A stretch of DNA of 28,029 nucleotides. Source: JACRDV01 sp024860865 [NCBI: Methanobacteriota archaeon] (GTDB lineage: Archaea > JACRDV01). The DNA is taken from positions 1-28,029 of the forward strand of contig JACRDV010000008.1 in the NCBI GenBank assembly GCA_024860865.1, in the 5' to 3' direction. The translations under genes and the position numbers were made by a program. Of the stretch, positions 24,214 through 28,029 are shown in pieces. The notes below the pieces were generated by a model. It saw only the letters and a program-made list of their open reading frames with translations. It was not told the DNA's origin and searched no databases. Positions within the stretch are counted from its first letter, which is position 1. Each line of letters opens with the position of its first letter.

Positions 24214-24453
24214 ATGCGCACTAAAAAAATAAACCCAAATTTACAAACCAAATTAACGATTCAAAATTATTCAGCTCTAAATGAAATTGAAACAGAAACA
24301 AAAATAACTGAATTTGAATCTACTGAAATACCAAATGAAATAGAAAACCTGGCTTTTTTGCCAATTCTAAAGAAAGAGTGCAAACGATGTGGAAGTTCCT
24401 TTGCCACACATTTTGAGTCTGTAGAATTTTGCGCGAATTGTATAAAGTTATGA
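24214..24453 (+). CDS. Small protein with C-terminal zinc ribbon
   Basis: A 79-residue protein. The N-terminal 50 residues are polar and acidic (LNEIETETKITEFESTEIPN), and the C-terminal 27 residues form a zinc ribbon, CKRCGSSF...FCANC. ATG 24214 has no ribosome site, so a leaderless message is likely. A 9-bp hairpin follows about 40 bp after the stop. No family is recognised; DNA- or RNA-binding is possible. Confidence 0.55.
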   Translation: MRTKKINPNLQTKLTIQNYSALNEIETETKITEFESTEIPNEIENLAFLPILKKECKRCGSSFATHFESVEFCANCIKL

Positions 24454-24494
24454 TTTTTAGTATTTTCAAATATATTGGAACCAAAATACCCTAA

Positions 24495-24516
24495 ATTCAG
24501 TGATTTTTCACTGAAT
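24495..24516. terminator. Perfect 9-bp hairpin after the zinc-ribbon gene
   Basis: ATTCAGTGA and TCACTGAAT pair around a TTTT loop. The flanking AATTCA and TGAATT allow an alternative longer pairing. Its position between two same-strand genes fits a terminator or processing site; an operator is the alternative. Confidence 0.4.
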
Positions 24517-24609
24517 CACTTGAATTGAAGTCATAAAATAAGAAAGAATATTTCTTTTTAATGCACTAATTTTACTTGAGCAAGCAAAACTACCAATCAA
24601 GGGACTAAG

Positions 24610-24822
24610 GTGCCAATTAAACAAATACCTTGGTTTAAAGGGCTAACGATAGCAATAGAAGTTGTACTTACTATTTTGATTTCGGGTCTATTATGTGGGA
24701 TCGCAGGCTACTTTCTATGGAGTTCTAATCCGATCTTTGGATTCGTTTTTGGAATGAGCATCGGTTTTTTCTTAGGGCTGATTTTTGCATTTTGGGCTAT
24801 AATTAAAATTTATGGTAAATAG
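24610..24822 (+). CDS. Two-helix small membrane protein (70 aa)
   Basis: A 70-residue hydrophobic protein with two transmembrane segments (about residues 13-35, VVLTILISGLLCGIAGYFL, and 42-66, rich in Gly and Phe). It starts at GTG 24610, 6-7 nt after AAGGG. It ends in a short KIYGK tail. No family is recognised. It is convergent with the metallo-hydrolase gene. Confidence 0.5.
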   Translation: MPIKQIPWFKGLTIAIEVVLTILISGLLCGIAGYFLWSSNPIFGFVFGMSIGFFLGLIFAFWAIIKIYGK

Positions 24823-24838
24823 TTCAAAAAGCATGTCG

Positions 24839-25534
24839 CTATTTTGAATATGTATAAATCTGTCCCTTTTTTAGTTCTACGACCTTTACATAAGGCATTT
24901 GCTCATCAACATGCCTTTTGAATTTAGGGCCTTCAACTTCAATTAAATCTGTGTGATGCGGTATAACTACTTTTGGCGAAATTAACTCAACTGCATGAAG
25001 AGCCGAAGTGATAGAAACGCCAGGGGCTATCCCAACGGGAATGATTGCTATATCAGGCTTGTATTTCTCACCGATCTTTTTCATACCATCGAATGTTTGG
25101 GAATCAATTGCGTGGTAAATTACAATACCATCGTCAGTTTCAAATACAAATGTTAACGGCATTTGAGATGGATGTCTTGCTCTTTCTGCTGTAATTTTGA
25201 TCTTTCCAATGTTGAAAGAATCACCCATATTTATTGTCTTGATTTTATCTTGAGGTATATCTTCTAATTGTCTTGCCACTACTGGAGAGGTCAAAATGGT
25301 TGCATTGGTATTTTTTTGTATAGATGATACTAAATCTGGATCAAGATGATCATAATGTTCGTGGGAAATCAGAATAAGATCTGCTTTTTTGACTTCAAAA
25401 CCTTTGATTTGATATGGATCTATTATTACTGTGGTCGATGGTATTTTAAGAGCAGTTCCAGAGTAACTATTAAACCACATTAACGCTGCGCTTTTAGGCT
25501 TTACTTCTAATTTTTCTAATTCTGTGAATGCCAT
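24839..25534 (-). CDS. Metallo-beta-lactamase-fold hydrolase (UPF0173/UlaG-like)
   Basis: A 231-residue metal-dependent hydrolase. The signature HEHYDH lies at residues 58-63, which supplies the metal ligands H58, H60, D62 and H63. Further ligands are in RARHPS, IYHAIDSQ and the C-terminal PHHTDL. The early WFNSYSGTALKI and IIDPYQ segments are typical of the UPF0173/UlaG (L-ascorbate-6-phosphate lactonase-like) branch, whose archaeal substrates are unknown. The start is ATG 25534. It is monocistronic and convergent with the small membrane gene ending at 24822; a 500-bp intergenic region lies upstream. Confidence 0.88.
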   Translation of the reverse strand: MAFTELEKLEVKPKSAALMWFNSYSGTALKIPSTTVIIDPYQIKGFEVKKADLILISHEHYDHLDPDLVSSIQKNTNATILTSPVVARQLEDIPQDKIKTINMGDSFNIGKIKITAERARHPSQMPLTFVFETDDGIVIYHAIDSQTFDGMKKIGEKYKPDIAIIPVGIAPGVSITSALHAVELISPKVVIPHHTDLIEVEGPKFKRHVDEQMPYVKVVELKKGQIYTYSK

Positions 25535-25734
25535 TTAACTTCCAATAAATTAACACTTATAAGGGATATTTAACATTTCTTAGGAAACTTTTTCAGAACA
25601 TTTTTTAAAAATAAAAAAATTAAAAGGTCAATTTTTTAAGCGGATATCGATTACGAGCAAGTAAAATTTTGTTCAATTAGAAACATAAAGCTTATGGGCT
25701 ATTTTTTTGGGATAGTTTCGAGCAATAGAGTTTT

Positions 25735-25846
25735 AAAATTGGCACGGCAACGAAAATAGTTTGCCATGCTTTCGTAGAGATTATTAACGAGCCATCTACG
25801 AAAGGCTCGGGGTGAAAATTTGAGGCCAACACCCAAATTTTTTATT
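25735..25846 (+). ncRNA. Candidate pseudoknotted structured RNA upstream of cutA
   Basis: In the 500-bp gap 25535-26034 this stretch is GC-rich compared with its very AT-rich flanks. A 10-bp perfect stem pairs CTTTCGTAGA (25769-25778) with TCTACGAAAG (25795-25804). Its loop contains CGAGCC (25788-25793), which pairs with GGCTCG (25804-25809), a pseudoknot or a competing hairpin. GGCAA/TTGCC forms a hairpin at 25746-25765, GGGTG/CACCC another at 25810-25833, and TTGGC (25739-25743) with GCCAA (25825-25829) can close the whole. An AACACCC segment and a T-tract (25838-25843) follow. It could be an H/ACA-like guide, a small RNA or a riboswitch-like leader; it is about 190 nt before cutA. Strand is inferred from the T-tract. 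Confidence 0.5.
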
Positions 25847-26034
25847 TTAAATAATAATATATAAATGTTATTAATATAATATATTTAATAAAATAATTTT
25901 TAATTTAAAAAACTTTTGAGCTCAAATTTAGAATTTAATAGAAATACTGGCTTCTCAGCAAATAATTTTTCTGCTATTCAAAGACTTTGCTAAAAATATA
26001 GATATCTTTAACCAAAGTAGGTTGAGGTGTTAAA

Positions 26035-26364
26035 ATGGATTTAGTTTTAGTATACATAACTGCCCCTAATGCTGAAGAAGCGCAGCGAATTGGCGATATT
26101 TTGGTTCAAGAGCGATTAGCAGCTTGCATAAATATAATTCCTGAGATTCAATCAACATATTGGTGGGAAAACAAAATTGAGCGCGCAAAAGAAGCAGTAA
26201 TAATCGCTAAAACAAAACAAGGAGCAGTTGATCGCTTAATTAAGCGAGTTAAAGAAGTCCATAGTTATCAAGTTCCTTGCATAATTGCGTTTCAAATTTT
26301 GGCAGGAAATCCAGATTTTTTAAATTGGGTAAGAGCTGAGGTAAGTAATAAAGTATTATTTTAA
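26035..26364 (+). CDS. cutA: CutA family protein (divalent cation tolerance)
   Basis: A 109-residue CutA1 homolog, the family's normal size. It contains the characteristic LAACINIIPEIQSTYWWENK and a C-terminal HSYQVPCIIAFQILAGNPDF segment. CutA is a very stable trimeric ferredoxin-like-fold protein linked to copper tolerance in bacteria; its archaeal role is unclear. GAGGTG lies 5-6 nt before ATG 26035. It is the first gene of a likely three-gene operon: the nucleotidyltransferase begins 24 bp later and overlaps endonuclease III. Confidence 0.95.
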   Translation: MDLVLVYITAPNAEEAQRIGDILVQERLAACINIIPEIQSTYWWENKIERAKEAVIIAKTKQGAVDRLIKRVKEVHSYQVPCIIAFQILAGNPDFLNWVRAEVSNKVLF

Positions 26365-26387
26365 TAATGTTTTGTATCTAAAATGAT

Positions 26388-27110
26388 TTGGTGGCGGAAA
26401 TTACAGTTAGGCCAGAAAAAGAAGCTTTTAGAGAAATTATTTATGATACCTATTGCTGGAAAATTTTAAAAGACCTTCGTAGCCAAGCTGCTGAAATTAT
26501 GGAAGTCCTATCAAAAAATAACATCAGCTCAATGGTTCACGGAAGTTTAGCTCGCGGGGATGTCGATAAAGAGTCAGACATAGATGTTTTCATTTCCCAA
26601 ACTATTCCATCATTCCAAATTGAGATTGCCCTTGAAGATGCGGGTTATAAACCAATTTTAAGGGAAATAGTTCAAGCAACACCTTGGCAGTTGATAAAAG
26701 CTCATTTTTACATTTCTGAAAAGAAAGTCGTCAGTTGGCCTTTAATTTCGCCAAAGAAAGCTGAACTTGAGTTTTATTACTTTGGCGGAGCGGCAACTCT
26801 CCCTCAACTTAGGAACAACGTAAGAGTGCCAGGTGTTGATAAGCGACTGATTGTTATATTGCCCATTGAAAAAGGTCATCAAGAAGTTCCGGTTTTAGCG
26901 TACGGCGAAGGAAAAGTTGCAAAGCTTTTAAACATTAGCCTTGATGCTGTAAAAGAGCGTGTTCAAGTATTAACGAGAAGGGCAGAAATTGGTCATACTG
27001 GAATTTATATCAAGAGAGCGCTAGGACCTGACGAAACTTACGAGGATGTTTTTAGAAAACTCATTGTTGAGCATCCTGTTATCAAAAAGCGCATTCGTGA
27101 AACGGAATGA
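26388..27110 (+). CDS. Archaeal nucleotidyltransferase-domain protein (COG2413-like)
   Basis: A 240-residue protein with the polymerase-beta superfamily signature HGSLARGDVDKESDIDVFI (about residues 52-70), where GS and DxD are the nucleotide- and metal-binding elements. The later YYFGGAATLPQLRNNVRVPG and KGHQEVPVLAYGEG segments and a C-terminal HTH-like part (AKLLNISLDAVKERVQVLTRR) match the archaeal predicted nucleotidyltransferases of COG2413. The substrate is unknown. I use TTG 26388; GTG 26391 is equally possible and neither has a strong ribosome site. The stop overlaps the endonuclease III ATG by 4 nt, so the two are coupled. Confidence 0.85.
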   Translation: MVAEITVRPEKEAFREIIYDTYCWKILKDLRSQAAEIMEVLSKNNISSMVHGSLARGDVDKESDIDVFISQTIPSFQIEIALEDAGYKPILREIVQATPWQLIKAHFYISEKKVVSWPLISPKKAELEFYYFGGAATLPQLRNNVRVPGVDKRLIVILPIEKGHQEVPVLAYGEGKVAKLLNISLDAVKERVQVLTRRAEIGHTGIYIKRALGPDETYEDVFRKLIVEHPVIKKRIRETE

Positions 27111-27754
27111 AAGCAAAAACGATAATTCAAAAATTGATGAAAATTTATCCTTCTGAACTATGGGATTTTAAAAAGCTGGAAGATCCATTTGAATGTTTAG
27201 TTTGGACCATTCTTTCGCAACAGACTACTTCAAAAAATGCTGAAGTTGCATTCGAACAACTTTGGAAAAAATTTAATAACATTCAAAAACTTGCTTCAGC
27301 AAATCGAACTGAAGTTTCAAAATTAATTTACACGGCAGGTTTATCAGCTCAAAAATCAAATTATCTTATTAAGTCTTCAAGAGAAATCTTAAAAAAATAT
27401 GATGGGGGCCTAAAAGCAGTTCTTAAAAAGCCTGAGACTGAAGCTCGAAAAGAATTAATGGTCCTTCCAGGAGTTGGATTAAAAACAGCTGATGTTATTT
27501 TATGTTTTGCAGGCGGAAGAGACACTATTCCTGTTGATACCCATGTTTTTATAGTCTCAAGGAGGCTTGGATTAGCAAGTGGCAAAACAGTGTCAAAGGT
27601 TAAAGCAGAACTAGAAGCAGTGATTCCACCAAAACTTAGAAGATTCGGACATTTATTGCTAATTCAACTTGGAAGAGATTATTGTAAGGCTCGAAACCCA
27701 AAATGTTCAATATGCCCAGTTAATAAATTTTGTACATATTATCAAGGAATATGA
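27107..27754 (+). CDS. nth: Endonuclease III, [4Fe-4S] DNA glycosylase/AP lyase
   Basis: A 215-residue Nth homolog that removes oxidised pyrimidines and cleaves at abasic sites. The HhH motif LPGVGLKTAD contains the catalytic Lys 126, and VDTHV contains the catalytic Asp 144. The C-terminal cluster loop is C193-x6-C200-x2-C203-x5-C209, the standard spacing. The length equals that of bacterial Nth. The ATG overlaps the previous stop (ATGA), so it belongs to the cutA operon. Unlike the HhH protein at 21313-22026, all active-site residues are present. Confidence 0.96.
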   Translation: MKAKTIIQKLMKIYPSELWDFKKLEDPFECLVWTILSQQTTSKNAEVAFEQLWKKFNNIQKLASANRTEVSKLIYTAGLSAQKSNYLIKSSREILKKYDGGLKAVLKKPETEARKELMVLPGVGLKTADVILCFAGGRDTIPVDTHVFIVSRRLGLASGKTVSKVKAELEAVIPPKLRRFGHLLLIQLGRDYCKARNPKCSICPVNKFCTYYQGI

Positions 27755-27815
27755 ATTGGAAGTAATCCATTTGGTAGAAAAAATTCGGTTTATGCATATA
27801 ATTTTTTAAAAAATT

Positions 27816-28029
27816 TTAAGAGAAAAGTCTTTTTAGATTAAAATTAGCCAACTTTTTCTTGCGCTTTACAACTACTTTTAACCGTTTTTTCATTTTAGGA
27901 ACTGGAATTCCCAACTGTTGTAACCCAACAATTTTAATTGAGTGCTTTTGGTTTTTAAACCAATTTTGGATGACTATACCATTAGTCTCAAAATATTTTA
28001 AATAATTAGATACTGTCATTGCATTAATC
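27816..28029 (-). CDS. Winged-helix DNA-binding protein (3' part, runs off window)
   Basis: The minus-strand frame is open from the right edge of the window to TAA 27818-27816, so this is the C-terminal 70 codons of a longer gene; the ATG at 28019 may be internal. It reads MTVSNYLKYFETNGIVIQNW (recognition helix and turn), then FKNQKHSIKIVGLQQLG (wing), and ends in a strongly basic tail (KKRLKVVVKRKKKL). The pattern fits a winged helix of the MarR/ArsR type with a basic extension. The N-terminal part and true start are outside the window. Confidence 0.55.
   Translation of the reverse strand, partial: INAMTVSNYLKYFETNGIVIQNWFKNQKHSIKIVGLQQLGIPVPKMKKRLKVVVKRKKKLANFNLKRLFS

Noticed and set aside
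1-28029. tRNA genes, CRISPR arrays, insertion sequences
   Set aside because: I found no T-loop consensus in a cloverleaf context, no regularly spaced direct repeats and no transposase motifs.

Overview
The window looks like a piece of an AT-rich archaeal chromosome. The evidence is an archaeal gene set (HdrB-like protein, COG1818-type THUMP protein, COG2413-type nucleotidyltransferase, V4R protein, archaeal-style Ku and LigD-type ligase), frequent TTG and GTG starts behind GGAG/GGTG ribosome sites, and TATA-like promoters. A TACK-group anaerobe such as Bathyarchaeia fits best, but that lineage call is inference. I see no tRNA, rRNA, CRISPR array or intact mobile element.

Layout, left to right. 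Positions 1-536 hold the 5' part of an M24 peptidase on the minus strand. A 3'-truncated BtrH_N-type fragment follows (706-888). Next is an ABC export region (1049-8377): two large permeases, each a tandem duplication of a MacB/FtsX unit, converge on a single LolD/MacB-type ATPase, and a secreted three-repeat CWB2 surface protein heads the minus-strand operon. Positions 8378-8856 hold gene debris, followed by a zinc-ribbon/AbrB protein. A membrane-anchored winged-helix regulator (9266-9937) is divergent from a small membrane protein and a SIMPL protein; palindromic TTTCGAT/ATCGAAA sites lie between and before them.

Positions 11464-15021 form a minus-strand operon: a four-cluster CooF-like ferredoxin, a CooS Ni-CO dehydrogenase with every cluster ligand present, a cysteine-free 92-residue protein and an HdrB-like CCG protein. 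It looks like a CO oxidation/reduction module wired to a heterodisulfide-reductase-type subunit. A pair of unknown membrane proteins diverges from it.

Positions 16200-18080 are gene-poor but not empty. They hold a GC-rich island with its own TATA box and T-tract (candidate structured RNA), a 51-residue four-cysteine protein behind a tandemly duplicated Shine-Dalgarno repeat, a 127-residue membrane protein, and a 45-residue CxxC protein on the opposite strand. THUMP, V4R, zinc-ribbon, DJ-1/PfpI and HTH genes follow.

Positions 21313-24065 are a DNA-repair island: a Lys-less HhH-GPD protein divergent from Ku, then a LigD-type ATP-dependent DNA ligase. The ligase is interrupted inside its active-site lysine codon by 35 nt that fold, with their flanks, into a textbook bulge-helix-bulge (4-bp central helix, two 3-nt bulges, 9-bp intron stem). 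Cutting each bulge at the conventional place restores a 319-residue ligase with the EIKFDG motif. A second, decayed and uninterrupted copy of the ligase 5' end lies between Ku and the ligase. This is the strongest candidate for something undescribed here: an archaeal pre-mRNA intron in a DNA ligase.

The right end has two small proteins, a metallo-beta-lactamase-fold hydrolase, a 500-bp intergenic region holding a pseudoknot-like RNA candidate (about 25735-25846), a cutA / nucleotidyltransferase / endonuclease III operon, and the 3' end of a winged-helix gene running off the window.
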